Positions 1-9,039 are shown, numbered from the stretch's first letter. The stretch: 64,000 nt of DNA from Microbacterium halophytorum (GCF_002970975.1 NZ_PNFA01000012.1:107634-171633); one strand, 5' to 3'. The notes: generated by a model not told the origin, from the letters alone. Translations and numbers: made by a program.

Positions 1-249
1 CGCATCGCGCGGCGACGAGAGCTTGACCTCTTCGCCGTCGATGCTGAACACGCCGTCGTCGTGCTGGTGGAGCCCGGCGATGATCTTGATCAGCGTCGAC
101 TTCCCCGCGCCGTTGTCGCCGAGCACGCACATCACTTCGCCGGAACCGACCTTCAGGCTCACGTCACGCAGAGCGATGATGTTCCCGTAGCGCTTGCCCG
201 CCCCGTCGAGTTCGACCAGCGGCGTGTCCGCTTGCGTCGTGGCGTTCAT
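1..249 (-). CDS. Sugar/polyol ABC transporter ATPase, partial (window edge)
   Basis: N-terminal 83 codons of a nucleotide-binding subunit that powers sugar or polyol import at the inner face of the membrane. The Walker A motif GDNGAGKST is visible at residues 44-52, after the usual core strand. The rest, including the signature and Walker B, lies beyond base 1. The ATG overlaps the stop of the permease gene as ATGA (246-249), so the two are translationally coupled. Gene order is binding protein, permease, ATPase. Whether it is a single-domain (FrcA-type) or double-domain (RbsA-type) ATPase cannot be told from this fragment. The family call is firm; the substrate is unknown, with a cyclitol or sugar inferred from the neighbours. 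Confidence 0.9.
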   Translation of the reverse strand, partial: MNATTQADTPLVELDGAGKRYGNIIALRDVSLKVGSGEVMCVLGDNGAGKSTLIKIIAGLHQHDDGVFSIDGEEVKLSSPRDA

Positions 250-1301
250 TTCTTGCCTCCCTTCGCGGCGCGGCGCTGCAACCAGAAATTCAACACCGTC
301 GCTCCCAGCAGCATCGCGCCCAAGAAGAACTTCAACCAGTCGGGGTTCCACTCCGCGTACACGACGCCCTTGAGCGCCATGCCATAGATCAGCGCGCCGA
401 TCGCACCGCCGATCGCGGAGCCGTACCCGCCGGTCAGCAGGCATCCACCGACCACGGCCGCGATGATGTACAGGAATTCGTTCCCGATGCCCTCGCCCGA
501 CTGCACCGTTTTGAACGCGAACAGGTTGTGCATGCCGAGGAGCCAGGCGCAGAAGCCGACCCCCATGTACAGGCCGATCTTGGTCTTCCCGACCGGGACG
601 CCGACCGCGCGAGCGGCCTCGGGCGCGCCGCCTGACGCGAAGATCCAGTTCCCGACCTTGGTGCGACGCAGAAGCCACGTCGCGACGATCACCAGGGCGA
701 TCCAATAGAACACCGTGATCTTCACGTTGATGCCGAACACAGGGATGTCGGATGCGAAGACCGCCACGGCCGAGTCGAAACCGGGCCACGGTTCGATGGA
801 CGGCGAAGCGACGCCGCCCGTGATCAAGCGCGTCAACCCGAGGTTCAGCCCCGTCAGCATGAAGAACGTCGACAGCGTCACGATGAACGATGCGAGCTTC
901 GTCTTCAGCAGCAACCAGCCGTTGATGAAGCCGACGCCGAGCGAGAAGATCAGCCCGACGAACACGCCGACCCACACGTTCGTGCCGAACCAATACACGA
1001 ACAGCGACGCCGATAGCGCCGAGGAGATCACGGCAACACCGGTCGACAGGTCGAACTCGCCGCCGATCATCAACAGCGACACACCCAGCGCCATGATGCC
1101 CACTGTCGACGCCCCGTAGAGCGTCGTCGCGATCGACGACGGTTCGGTGAACTGCGGATATCCCGCGACCGCGAAGATCACGAAGAGCACCACGGCGGCC
1201 GCCGTCGCTCCCGCCTCGGGCTTCGTGAAGAACTTGGTGAACCAATTCCCCCGTGTCACGCGCTCGTCTGCCTTCTGCAACACTGCAGTACCACTACTCA
1301 T
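246..1301 (-). CDS. Sugar/polyol ABC transporter permease (RbsC/BPD_transp_2 type)
   Basis: Integral membrane subunit of a ribose/xylose/inositol-class importer, 351 aa. It is almost entirely hydrophobic with about ten membrane segments and carries the family motif GGEFDLSTG after the third segment (GGEFDLS/GGQIDLS is typical of RbsC-like permeases). The ATG at 1301 is chosen because AGAGGAG stands 6 nt upstream. An upstream in-frame start at 1334 lacks a ribosome site. The N-terminal stretch before the first membrane segment is longer (about 40 residues) than in many RbsC proteins, as in FrcC/XylH-like permeases. It lies between the binding protein (1393-2385) and the ATPase, all on the minus strand. 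Substrate is inferred only from the neighbouring cyclitol genes. Confidence 0.9.
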   Translation of the reverse strand: MSSGTAVLQKADERVTRGNWFTKFFTKPEAGATAAAVVLFVIFAVAGYPQFTEPSSIATTLYGASTVGIMALGVSLLMIGGEFDLSTGVAVISSALSASLFVYWFGTNVWVGVFVGLIFSLGVGFINGWLLLKTKLASFIVTLSTFFMLTGLNLGLTRLITGGVASPSIEPWPGFDSAVAVFASDIPVFGINVKITVFYWIALVIVATWLLRRTKVGNWIFASGGAPEAARAVGVPVGKTKIGLYMGVGFCAWLLGMHNLFAFKTVQSGEGIGNEFLYIIAAVVGGCLLTGGYGSAIGGAIGALIYGMALKGVVYAEWNPDWLKFFLGAMLLGATVLNFWLQRRAAKGGKK

Positions 1302-1340
1302 CTGCTCACTCCTCTGGAGGGTTTGAGGTCGCACGCCGCG

Positions 1341-1379
1341 GCCCGCCGAGCCTGTCGCCGACGGCGCGGCTCGGCGGGC
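1341..1379 (-). other. Intra-operon hairpin between binding-protein and permease genes
   Basis: A 12-bp perfect inverted repeat, GCCCGCCGAGCC at 1341-1352 against its complement at 1368-1379, with a small inner CGCC/GGCG stem. It follows the stop of the binding-protein gene and has no T-run. Such hairpins often act as partial terminators or mRNA stabilisers that keep binding protein above permease. That role is inference. Confidence 0.6.
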
Positions 1380-1392
1380 ACTGCGGAGCGGC

Positions 1393-2385
1393 CTACTCTG
1401 CGGCGTCCTCGAACTGGGCAGCGACAGTGTCGAGGTTGTCCTTCGTGATGACCGCGGGCCCGGTCAGCACGGCGTTCCCGCCGCCGAGGACGTAGCCGCC
1501 CTCGTGGTACAGACGCACCGCTTCGACGCTTTCGTACCCCTGCATCCACGGCTGCTGGTCGACCGCGAAGACCATGGTGTCGTCTTGAAGCGCCTGGTAG
1601 ACGTCGCCGTTCAGGTCGGTCGTGGCGAGTTTCGCGTCGCTACCGGCATCGGTGATGGCGTCGACCGTCGCGACCGCGAACGGCGCGCCGAGCGTCACGA
1701 CGAAGTCGATGTCGGAGTCGGTCTGAAGCTTCGATGTGATGGTCGAGGTGACGTTCGTCATGTCCTGACCGTTCACGTACAGCACCTCCGATTCGCCGTC
1801 GAACGTGTCGGCGAGGCCTTCGCAACGCGACTCGAGGCCCACGTGACCCTGTTCCTGGATCACGCAGATCGCCCGCTTCGATCCCTCTTCGTTGAGCTGC
1901 TCGCCGACAGCCTGGCCCGCGATGAACTCGTTCTGGCCGAAGTGTGCGAGGACGCCCATGTCCTTGTACTGCTCTTCGCCGGCGTTGATGCTGAAGACCG
2001 GGATGCCTGCTTCCACGGCCTTCTGCACTTCGCCGGACATCGCATCCGCCTTGGCGAGCGTGACGACGATGCCGTCGACGTCCTGGTCGACCGCCTGCTG
2101 CACGAGTTGGGCTTGGCGCGCGCCATCAGGGTCGCTGCTGTACAGGAACTCAACACCGTTGCGCTCCGCGGCGGTCTCGGCGCCGCTCCGAACGATGTCC
2201 CAGAAGGTGTCGCCAGGTGCCTGATGCGTGATCATCGCGACCTTCAGAGGGTCGAGCTCTTCCGCCGCGCCCTCCTTCTGCGCGCCGGCCGGTCCACCCC
2301 CGCAACCCGCGAGCGCCAGCACGCCCGCTGCGACGAAGCCGCCGACGCCGACCATCCTGCCGAATTTCTTGCCTGCTGTGTTCAT
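1393..2385 (-). CDS. Sugar/polyol ABC transporter substrate-binding lipoprotein
   Basis: 330-aa extracytoplasmic binding protein of the periplasmic-binding-protein type I (LacI/RbsB) fold. The signal peptide has basic residues, a hydrophobic stretch and the lipobox LAGC with the lipidated cysteine at residue 28. The sequence then opens with the usual VAMITHQAPGDTFWDIVRSG strand and helix. The gene starts an operon with the permease and ATPase downstream. An operator-like site and a TTGACA box lie about 60 nt upstream (2445-2458), shared in type with the IclR-linked units at 6, 12 and 13.6 kb. This suggests joint control with the second cyclitol locus. Substrate unknown; a cyclitol or its oxidation product is plausible. 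The family assignment is secure. Confidence 0.9.
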   Translation of the reverse strand: MNTAGKKFGRMVGVGGFVAAGVLALAGCGGGPAGAQKEGAAEELDPLKVAMITHQAPGDTFWDIVRSGAETAAERNGVEFLYSSDPDGARQAQLVQQAVDQDVDGIVVTLAKADAMSGEVQKAVEAGIPVFSINAGEEQYKDMGVLAHFGQNEFIAGQAVGEQLNEEGSKRAICVIQEQGHVGLESRCEGLADTFDGESEVLYVNGQDMTNVTSTITSKLQTDSDIDFVVTLGAPFAVATVDAITDAGSDAKLATTDLNGDVYQALQDDTMVFAVDQQPWMQGYESVEAVRLYHEGGYVLGGGNAVLTGPAVITKDNLDTVAAQFEDAAE

Positions 2386-2444
2386 TCGATCTCACTCCAT
2401 CGTGTATCGGATCGTTCCGGATAAGGTTGAGTTTCTAATTGTTC

Positions 2445-2458
2445 GGACATATTGTCAA
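2445..2458 (-). promoter_or_regulatory. IclR-type operator half-sites overlapping a TTGACA -35 box
   Basis: GGACA-TAT-TGTCA at 2445-2457 matches the TGGACA-N3-TGTCCA pattern found before three other units, with one arm degraded. On the minus strand TTGACA (2453-2458) is a perfect -35, followed about 16 nt later by TAGAAA. A further TGACA..TGTCA-like repeat lies at 2460-2471. Likely promoter and operator of the binding-protein operon. Confidence 0.5.
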
Positions 2459-2509
2459 TGACACAATGACAGGCGTTATCCGTCCGTGTCCATCGCGCCG
2501 GTGGAGGGG

Positions 2510-3460
2510 CTATTCGAGCTCGTCGAGGTTCTCCGCCGTGATCCACACGGCCTCGGTCAGCACCTCATCGGGCACTTGTTCGCCGTCGATGAGCTTCGCC
2601 ATCGTCTCCACGCCGAGCTCGCCCATGCCGGCCGTGTCCTGCGAGACCGTGCCGGCGAGCCCACCAGCCTCGATCGCGGCGATGCCGTCGGCGGTCGCGT
2701 CGATGCCGTACACCGCGATCTCGCCCGCCCTCCCGGCGTTGTCGATCGCCTGCACCGCACCGACCGCCATGCCATCGTTCTGCGCGACGATCGCGTCGAT
2801 CTCCTCACCGGTCGACAGCCAGTTCTCGACGAGATTCAGCGCCTCGGCCGTCACCCAATTCCCCGACTGCTCGAACGCCACGCTCACATCGGGGTTCTCA
2901 GCGAGCACGGTCTCGTAGCCTTCGTTCCGAGTGATCTGCGCGTCGCTCCCCATCGGGCCGTACAGGACTGCGATCGAGCCCTGCCCACCGAGATCCTCGA
3001 GCGCGTGCTGCATCTGCAGCTCTCCCGCCCGCTCTTCGTCGCCCCCGATGTACGACGCGGCGAGCGACTGCTCCGACGCTCGCTGCACGATCGTCGCGAT
3101 CGGGATACCCGCGTCATTGGCCGCGAGCAGGCCCGGCACGACACCGTCGGTCGACACCGGTTCGACGAGGATGCCGTCGAATCCCTGACTCACGGCCTGC
3201 TCGATCTGCGACACCTGCGTCGCCGCGTCCTGCTCACCGTCGAAGACCGTAACGGCGTAACCGAGGTCCTCGCCCTTCGCCTCGGCCGCACCCGCGATCG
3301 TCGTCGTGAACTCATTGGTCATATGGCTCATCACAAGCGCGATCCGAGGTTCTTCCCCCGACACTTCTCCGCTCTCACCGGATGTCGTGTCACAGCCGGT
3401 CAGCACCACGGCGGACGCGGCCGCCAGTGCCGCGGCTGTCCATACGGCCCTCTTCGTCAT
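2510..3460 (-). CDS. Second sugar ABC transporter substrate-binding lipoprotein (RbsB-like)
   Basis: 316-aa RbsB-type binding protein. Signal peptide with lipobox LTGC, lipidated cysteine at residue 23, then a short acidic/serine linker and the PBP-I fold starting PRIALVMSHMTNEF. It is the last gene of a minus-strand operon: ATPase (4468-5994), permease (3506-4471), binding protein. This order differs from the first transporter, where the binding protein comes first. Alternating strands such as GFDGILVEPVSTDG and VAQNDGMAVGAVQAI are characteristic of ribose/galactose-class binders. Control probably runs from the operator at 6026-6046. Substrate unknown; sugar or inositol-like polyol inferred from context. 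Confidence 0.9.
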   Translation of the reverse strand: MTKRAVWTAAALAAASAVVLTGCDTTSGESGEVSGEEPRIALVMSHMTNEFTTTIAGAAEAKGEDLGYAVTVFDGEQDAATQVSQIEQAVSQGFDGILVEPVSTDGVVPGLLAANDAGIPIATIVQRASEQSLAASYIGGDEERAGELQMQHALEDLGGQGSIAVLYGPMGSDAQITRNEGYETVLAENPDVSVAFEQSGNWVTAEALNLVENWLSTGEEIDAIVAQNDGMAVGAVQAIDNAGRAGEIAVYGIDATADGIAAIEAGGLAGTVSQDTAGMGELGVETMAKLIDGEQVPDEVLTEAVWITAENLDELE

Positions 3461-3505
3461 CTTCGTTTCCTCTCCATACGGGATCTGTGCAGTTCGCGCG
3501 ACTGG

Positions 3506-4471
3506 TCAGTCGCGCCGGGTCTTGACATCGATCAGGACGGCGAGCACGATGATCGCGCCCTTGATCAGCAGTTGCGCGTTCGAGTCGATGCCGAGGATGT
3601 CGAGGCCGTTCGCAATCACGGCGATCATCAGCGCACCGATGAGGACGCCGAAGGCGCGGCCGCGACCTCCAGCCATGCTCACTCCGCCGATCACGACGGC
3701 CGCGATCGCGTCGAGCTCGTACGACGCACCGGCGGTCGGCGAGCCCGTGAACGTGCGGGATGCCAGCAGCACGCCCGCCAGACCGGCGAGCACTCCCGCG
3801 ATGACGAACGGTGCGACCGTGAGGCGCTTCACGGAGATTCCGGACACCTCGGCCGCCGCCGGGTTCCCGCCGAGCGCGTACACACGCCGACCGAACACCG
3901 TGCGTCGAAGCACGAACGCAGCCACGGCTGCGACGACGACGAGGTAGATCGCCAGCGTCGGGATGCCCCACACCTGCCCCGAGGCGAGTTCGCGGAACGC
4001 CGAGCTGAGATCCGTCACGGGCGCGCCTCCCGAGAGCATCAGCGCGAGACCTCGCACGGCGGTGAGTGTGCCGAGCGTCACGATGAACGATGGCACGCCG
4101 CCGTATGCGACACCGACGCCGTTCAGCGCCCCGACGCCTGCCCCCACCAGGAGGCCGACCAGAATCGGGACGATCAGCGGGAACTCACCGGGGTGCGCGA
4201 ACATCGCAGCCGCGACGCCGGCGAGCCCAACGGTCGATCCGACCGACAGGTCGATCTGCCCGGAAATGATGACGTACATCATGCCCATCGCGAGGATGCC
4301 GTTGATCGACGTCTGGATGAGGATGAGGAAGATGTTGTTGACGCTCAAGAACGAGTTGTTCGGCGACGCAATCGTCAGCACCGCCACGATCGCCAAGAAC
4401 ACGACGACCAGGCCGAGGTTCTTGGCGATCACCCGCACACGGCTCGGCACTCGCACCGCAATCGTGGTCAT
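3506..4471 (-). CDS. Second sugar ABC transporter permease (RbsC type)
   Basis: 321-aa membrane permease with the RbsC family signature ISGQIDLSVGSTVGL near residue 69 and the ALGGNPAAAEVSGI cytoplasmic loop typical of the group. About eight to ten hydrophobic segments. Its ATG overlaps the stop of the ATPase gene as ATGA (4468-4471), giving translational coupling. The binding-protein gene follows after 45 nt. It forms the transmembrane channel with the ATPase encoded immediately upstream. Family call is firm; the transported sugar is not determinable from the sequence. Confidence 0.92.
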   Translation of the reverse strand: MTTIAVRVPSRVRVIAKNLGLVVVFLAIVAVLTIASPNNSFLSVNNIFLILIQTSINGILAMGMMYVIISGQIDLSVGSTVGLAGVAAAMFAHPGEFPLIVPILVGLLVGAGVGALNGVGVAYGGVPSFIVTLGTLTAVRGLALMLSGGAPVTDLSSAFRELASGQVWGIPTLAIYLVVVAAVAAFVLRRTVFGRRVYALGGNPAAAEVSGISVKRLTVAPFVIAGVLAGLAGVLLASRTFTGSPTAGASYELDAIAAVVIGGVSMAGGRGRAFGVLIGALMIAVIANGLDILGIDSNAQLLIKGAIIVLAVLIDVKTRRD

Positions 4472-5994
4472 TTCTCTGCTCCGAATCGAGAGGCGAGCTC
4501 GAGGATGCGCTCCTGCGAGAATTCGCTGCGTTCCAGGGTTCCGGTGACACGGCCCTCTGCCATGACGTGGATGCGGTCACTCATCCCCATGAGCTCGCTC
4601 ATCTCGGACGAGATGAGGATCACGGACCGGCCGGTCTCGACCAACTCGCCGATGAGTTCGTAGAGGTCGCGTTTCGCGCCGACGTCGATGCCCCGCGTCG
4701 GATCGTCGAGGATGACGATGTCCGGCTCCGAGAGCAGCCACTTCGACAGCACGACCTTCTGCTGGTTCCCGCCCGAGAGTCGGGAGACGAGCTGACCATC
4801 GCTCGGCGTGCGGATCCGGAGCCGATCGATGTACGAGCGCGCGACGCGCCTCTCTTCGCGGCGATTGAGGATGCCCGTCGAGAACAGCCGGTGCAGCGCG
4901 ACGAGCGTGATGTTCTCGCCGACGGAAGCGGCGAGGTTCAAGCCGCTCCCCTTGCGATCCTCGGTGACGAGCGCGATGCCAAGCCGGATCGCGTCGCGCG
5001 GTCGCCGGATCCGGACATCACGGCCTCGCAAGCGCACCGGCCCCGCCCCGCGACCGCGTCGGATGCCGAACAGGGACTCGACGAACTCGCTGCGCCCGGC
5101 GCCGATCAGCCCGCCGATCCCCAGGACCTCACCGCGGCGCAACTCGATGCTGACATTCCTCACAACCGGAGGGCTCGACCATCCCCTCACCGTCAGCACG
5201 GGTTCGCCGATCTCGACGCTCCGCTTCGGAAAGGTGTCGTCGAGCGAGCGCCCGACCATCAGAGAGATCAGCGTCGGCTCATCGAATGCCCCGGCGGCAT
5301 CGGTTCGGACGAGCCCGCCGTCCCGCAGCACCGAGATCGTGTCGGCGATGCGGAAGATCTCGTCCATCTTGTGGGAGATGTAGATGATGCCGACACCGGA
5401 TGCCGCGAGACGCTGGACGTGACCGAACAGGGTCTCCACATCGGCCTCCGTGATCGCTGACGTAGGCTCGTCCATGACGATGATCCGGCTCTCGACCGAG
5501 ATCGCCTTGGCGATCTCGACGAGCTGCATCTGAGCGACGGAGAGCTCGCGCATGGGTCGGTCCGCTTCGAGATCGATATCCAGGCGATCCAGGATCGCCT
5601 GGGCTTCCCGCCGCGTGCCCCGCTCGTCGAAGAGACCCGCCGCCGTGCGGCGCTCCCGACCGAGGAAGATGTTCTCCGCAATGGTCATGTCGAGAACCGG
5701 GTTCAATTCCTGGTGGATCATCGCGACACCCCGGAGGAGCGCGTCCTTCGGGCTCGCGATCTCAACGGGCTCGCCATCGACGAGCACAGCCCCGCTGTCC
5801 GGCGCATAGATGCCCATCAGGATCTTCATCAGCGTCGACTTGCCAGCACCGTTCTCGCCCATGAGCGCGTGCACCTCGCCAGCGTGGACTGACAGGGTCA
5901 CCTGGTCGAGCACGCGCACACCCGGGAAGCTCTTCGAGATCGAAGACAGCGTCAGCACCGGCGCCGTCTCGATGTCGCGGCCCTCGCGGTCCAT
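4468..5994 (-). CDS. Sugar ABC transporter double ATPase (RbsA type)
   Basis: 508-aa protein with two ABC domains, as in RbsA/MglA/XylG. The first has Walker A GENGAGKST (residues 46-54), signature-like LSVAQMQLVEIAKAI and Walker B IIVMDEPTSAI. The second has the degenerate P-loop GLIGAGRSE, signature LSGGNQQKVVLSKWL and Walker B IVILDDPTRGID. The degenerate second site is normal for the family. The ATG at 5994 is chosen for AGGGGAT just upstream; a GTG at 6024 is possible but lacks a ribosome site. First gene of the operon ATPase-permease-binding protein, with a palindromic operator 30 nt upstream (6026-6046). Confidence 0.93.
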   Translation of the reverse strand: MDREGRDIETAPVLTLSSISKSFPGVRVLDQVTLSVHAGEVHALMGENGAGKSTLMKILMGIYAPDSGAVLVDGEPVEIASPKDALLRGVAMIHQELNPVLDMTIAENIFLGRERRTAAGLFDERGTRREAQAILDRLDIDLEADRPMRELSVAQMQLVEIAKAISVESRIIVMDEPTSAITEADVETLFGHVQRLAASGVGIIYISHKMDEIFRIADTISVLRDGGLVRTDAAGAFDEPTLISLMVGRSLDDTFPKRSVEIGEPVLTVRGWSSPPVVRNVSIELRRGEVLGIGGLIGAGRSEFVESLFGIRRGRGAGPVRLRGRDVRIRRPRDAIRLGIALVTEDRKGSGLNLAASVGENITLVALHRLFSTGILNRREERRVARSYIDRLRIRTPSDGQLVSRLSGGNQQKVVLSKWLLSEPDIVILDDPTRGIDVGAKRDLYELIGELVETGRSVILISSEMSELMGMSDRIHVMAEGRVTGTLERSEFSQERILELASRFGAEK

Positions 5995-6025
5995 GGGATC
6001 CCCTACTCGATTGTACATTCCCACT

Positions 6026-6046
6026 TGATGGACACATTGTCCATCA
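6026..6046. promoter_or_regulatory. Palindromic operator TGGAC-N5-GTCCA (IclR-type regulon)
   Basis: A 21-bp palindrome with perfect 9-bp arms (TGATGGACA and its complement) and a CAT centre. It is the best copy of a site seen also at 12016-12030 and 13628-13642. It sits 32-52 nt before the ATG of the RbsA-type gene and overlaps any promoter for that operon. The two IclR genes at 12-13.5 kb are the likely source of the binding protein; this link is inferred. Confidence 0.65.
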
Positions 6047-6174
6047 GTAGATCATGTATACCATGCGTTGGACTTATCGCCCACCTAACGAGAAGTTTTG
6101 CCATCGTGCGTGATGGCGATCACCGACGATGCGAAGGCTCGCCGACGCACCGGCACCTGCCGGACCGCCTGTGG

Positions 6175-6218
6175 GCGCAGGAATCGCCCCGAGCCTGAGC
6201 TCGGGGCGATTCCTGCGC
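6175..6218 (-). terminator. Strong hairpin terminator after the 6221-7411 gene
   Basis: Perfect 20-bp stem (6175-6194 with 6199-6218) and a 4-nt CTGA loop, starting 2 nt past the stop of the minus-strand oxidoreductase gene. No long T-run, as usual in this GC-rich genome. The rest of the 5995-6220 gap shows only the operator at 6026-6046. Confidence 0.8.
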
Positions 6219-6220
6219 GC

Positions 6221-7411
6221 TCAGGCCACCGGAACGTCGACGGTCGCTCCCCCGGCCTCGTGCGACTTCACAACGGCGCCCAGCAGTCTCATGTTGCGCA
6301 GGCCGTCGTCAAACGACGCGTTGCGGGGCAGCGACTCGGCCTCGGGGATTCCGGCGACCTCCTCGAGGAAGGCGCGCGCCTGGAACACGAACTGATCGTT
6401 CTGACCGTGACCAACGCCGGCGATATCGATCGGGAAGCCACCCCCGACGTACGGATGCGCCGACCCGAGCTGCACCGTACGATAGCCGACCACGTCATCC
6501 GGGTCGTCGTGGAACGCGACGTCGACCTCGGCGAAGCTCCGCTGGTCCCAGCGCGCGGCGCCCTTCGTGCCGAAAACCTCGAAGAACAGAGACGTCGGGT
6601 GGGCCAGGGCCACGCGCGAGACCTCCAGCGTGCCCACGCCGTGCTCGAACTCGCACGTGAAGCCCGCATAGTCGTCGTTCTCGACCGGCACCATCTCGTC
6701 GCTTACGCCGCCTCGGGTGTGCCCGACAACCGCTCCGAGGGGCCGCGGCCGCTCGTTGATCGTCGTCGACAGGCGCGCACCTGAGACGTTCTTCATGTCG
6801 CCGCAAACGAACTCGGCCACGTAACTGAGGTGGCTGCCGACATCGGCGAGCGCACCAGAGCCGTTCGGGCCCTGATACCGCCAACTCATGGGAGCATCCG
6901 GGTGCGCGCCATAATCTGTCCAGTACCGTCCGCTGAAATGGAGCACGTTGCCGAGGCGGCCGGACTGGACGAGTTCGCGCACGAACGCGATTCCGGGGGC
7001 GCGCTTGTACGTCAGGCCGATGCGGGCGATCGACGACGCGTTCCGCGCGGCCTGGGCCATGGCCTCGGCGTCTTCGATCGTGTCACTGAGCGGCTTCTCG
7101 CAGAGCACGTGCTTGCCGGCAGCGAGCAGCGCCTCGACGACCTCACGATGCAAGAAGTTGGCGACCACGACGCTGACGACGTCGATCGACGGATCGTCGA
7201 CGATCGCCCGCCAATCCGTGTCGTGGCGCTCGAAGCCGAACCGCGCCGCGGCCTCTTCGGCGACGGCTCCGTTCAGGTCGCAAACCGACACGAGCCGGAT
7301 GTCCGGAAGCGTCGGCGCGTACACGGCGCCGGCCTGCCGATACGCGTTGGCGTGCGCCTTGCCCGCCATGCCCGCGCCGATGACGGCAACGCCGAGGGAC
7401 TGGGTCGTCAT
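6221..7411 (-). CDS. Gfo/Idh/MocA-family oxidoreductase
   Basis: 396-aa NAD(P)-dependent sugar or cyclitol dehydrogenase. The N-terminal Rossmann motif VAVIGAGMAGKAHANAYRQ is visible at residues 8-26, and the EKP motif (LCEKPLSDT) at about residues 100-108. The C-terminal alpha/beta domain has the GSHLSYVAEF motif. ATG at 7411 is preceded by AAAGGA; the reading frame stays open further upstream without a better start. It lies 103 nt after the MFS porter gene on the same strand but separated by a hairpin, so it may be partly uncoupled. It resembles the gene at 20168-21385 (shared INERP segment, same length class). Substrate unknown; inositol or another cyclitol is likely from context. Confidence 0.88.
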   Translation of the reverse strand: MTTQSLGVAVIGAGMAGKAHANAYRQAGAVYAPTLPDIRLVSVCDLNGAVAEEAAARFGFERHDTDWRAIVDDPSIDVVSVVVANFLHREVVEALLAAGKHVLCEKPLSDTIEDAEAMAQAARNASSIARIGLTYKRAPGIAFVRELVQSGRLGNVLHFSGRYWTDYGAHPDAPMSWRYQGPNGSGALADVGSHLSYVAEFVCGDMKNVSGARLSTTINERPRPLGAVVGHTRGGVSDEMVPVENDDYAGFTCEFEHGVGTLEVSRVALAHPTSLFFEVFGTKGAARWDQRSFAEVDVAFHDDPDDVVGYRTVQLGSAHPYVGGGFPIDIAGVGHGQNDQFVFQARAFLEEVAGIPEAESLPRNASFDDGLRNMRLLGAVVKSHEAGGATVDVPVA

Positions 7412-7440
7412 AAGTTGAGTCCTTTCGTAGAGACGCGGAT

Positions 7441-7497
7441 GCCGCCGCGGGGAGCGAGAGGGCATTCTGTGCGGCTCCCTCTCGGCCACGCGGCGGC
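7441..7497 (-). terminator. Two-step hairpin between MFS porter and oxidoreductase genes
   Basis: Outer arms GCCGCCGCG (7441-7449) and complement (7489-7497), inner arms CGAGAGGG and complement (7477-7484). It follows the stop of the MFS gene on the minus strand. Likely an intrinsic or partial terminator within the 9.0 to 6.2 kb transcription unit. Confidence 0.65.
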
Positions 7498-7514
7498 ACC
7501 CGCCCTGTGGTGTT

Positions 7515-8990
7515 CTATTGCTTGTTCTGGCGGCGCGCCTGGTGCAGGGCTTGGTCGCGCTTGCTGAGGGTGAAGATCTCGCCCGTCGTGATGCCCTCCT
7601 CGAGGGCCTCGAGCGTGTGGCCACGCGTCTCGGGCAGTTGCGTGACCACGAAGATCAGCGCGAGCACCCCGACGCCGGCGAACAGGAAGAACGTGCCGGT
7701 GATGCCCATGCCGGCGACCATCGACGGGAAGTAGAGCGACAGGAAGCCGTTCATCATCCACAGCGCGAAGATCGACACGCCCGTTCCGACCCCGCGCATA
7801 TGCAGCGGGAAGACCTCGGCGATGTAGACCCACACCGCGATGTTCAGGAACGTCTGCATCGAACCGACGAAGAACACGACGAGGATCAGGATGACCCAGG
7901 GCCGAATGGGGCTGCCCTCGGGGATCGCCATCGACGAGAGGCCGATCAACAGGTGCGAGATCGTCGTCAGGGTGAAGCCGATGATGATCGTCTTGCGGCG
8001 GTCGACGCGATCCATCATGTAGAGCGCGACGATGCCGCCGACGACGGCGATGACGCCGGGGGCGATGTTCGCGATCAGGGCCGCGTTCTGGGTGAAGCCC
8101 GACTCGGTGAGGATCTGATTGCCGTAGTACATCACCGAGTTGATGCCCGTGAGCTGTTGCGCGATGCCGAGGCCCACGCCGATCAGCAGGATGCGCACGA
8201 GCCACTTGTTGCCGAAAATCGCCTTCAGGCCGATGGCCCTGCCCTTCTCCGCCGCGGCGATCGCCTCGATCTCGGCGACCTCCGCCTCGGCGCGATCCGC
8301 GGGGCGCACGGTCTTGAGCACGCGCAGCGCGTCGTCGCGGCGCCCCTTCTCGAGCAGCCACCGCGGCGACTCCGGCATCCGGAGCATGCCGAAGAACAGG
8401 CCGATGGCCGGCAGCGCGCAGATCGCGAACATGATGCGCCAAACGCCGTCGATGTGGCCGAAGACGTTGCCGATGATCGCGTTGATCACGAACGCCGCGA
8501 GTTGGCCCGACACGATGGCGAGTTCGTTGCGACCAGTGATCGAGCCGCGGATCTCGTACGGCGCGAGCTCCGCGAGGTACACGGGGACCACGGCCGAGGC
8601 GCCGCCGACGCCGAGGCCGAGCAGGATGCGGCCGAGGATCAGGATCTCGACGTTGGGCGTCACCACGACGACCACGGAGCCGACGAAGAACAGCAGCGCG
8701 AGGATGATGATGATCGTGCGCCGGCCGATCGCGTCGGAGATCCTGCCGCACGTGACGGCACCGATCGCGGCGGCGAAGACCAGCGATGCGGTCACCCACC
8801 CCTCGGAGATCGGCGTGAGCCCCATCTCCTCCGTGAGCGATGGCAGCGCGCCGTTGATGACGCCGGTGTCATAGCCGAACAGCAGGCCGCCGAGGCACGC
8901 GACGATGGATATGAGACCCAGCCGACTGCTGTGCGGGCCCTTGGTCAGGGGCGGAAGCGCAGGCCTGCTCCCCGAGGTGCTGGTCGCCAT
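7515..8990 (-). CDS. MFS sugar porter, inositol/H+ symporter-like
   Basis: 491-aa, 12-segment transporter of the sugar-porter family. Signatures seen: GGLLFGYDTGVINGAL in segment 1, the loop motif GRISDAIGRR, LGLGVGGASAVVPVYLAELAP after segment 4, PESPRWLL, and the segment-7 motif QQLTGINSVMYYG. These match the IolT/XylE group. ATG at 8990 has AGGAG 7 nt upstream. A GntR-type operator TTGTCCTGTCAA lies 50 nt upstream at 9040-9051, nearly the same as those at the main inositol operon, so control by the GntR regulator at 34.8 kb is likely. A close paralogue sits at 22670-24136. Myo-inositol or another cyclitol is the inferred substrate. Confidence 0.9.
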   Translation of the reverse strand: MATSTSGSRPALPPLTKGPHSSRLGLISIVACLGGLLFGYDTGVINGALPSLTEEMGLTPISEGWVTASLVFAAAIGAVTCGRISDAIGRRTIIIILALLFFVGSVVVVVTPNVEILILGRILLGLGVGGASAVVPVYLAELAPYEIRGSITGRNELAIVSGQLAAFVINAIIGNVFGHIDGVWRIMFAICALPAIGLFFGMLRMPESPRWLLEKGRRDDALRVLKTVRPADRAEAEVAEIEAIAAAEKGRAIGLKAIFGNKWLVRILLIGVGLGIAQQLTGINSVMYYGNQILTESGFTQNAALIANIAPGVIAVVGGIVALYMMDRVDRRKTIIIGFTLTTISHLLIGLSSMAIPEGSPIRPWVILILVVFFVGSMQTFLNIAVWVYIAEVFPLHMRGVGTGVSIFALWMMNGFLSLYFPSMVAGMGITGTFFLFAGVGVLALIFVVTQLPETRGHTLEALEEGITTGEIFTLSKRDQALHQARRQNKQ

Positions 8991-9039
8991 CGTGACTCCT
9001 TCGTCGGTTACCTGATGGAGCCAGCGTAGATCGCCTTCT

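Noticed and set aside
2486..4663. Long open frame on the plus strand opposite the second ABC transporter
   Set aside because: Protein would be low-complexity Arg/His/Asp-rich with no recognisable domain. It lies antisense to three well-supported genes; typical of GC-rich third-codon bias.
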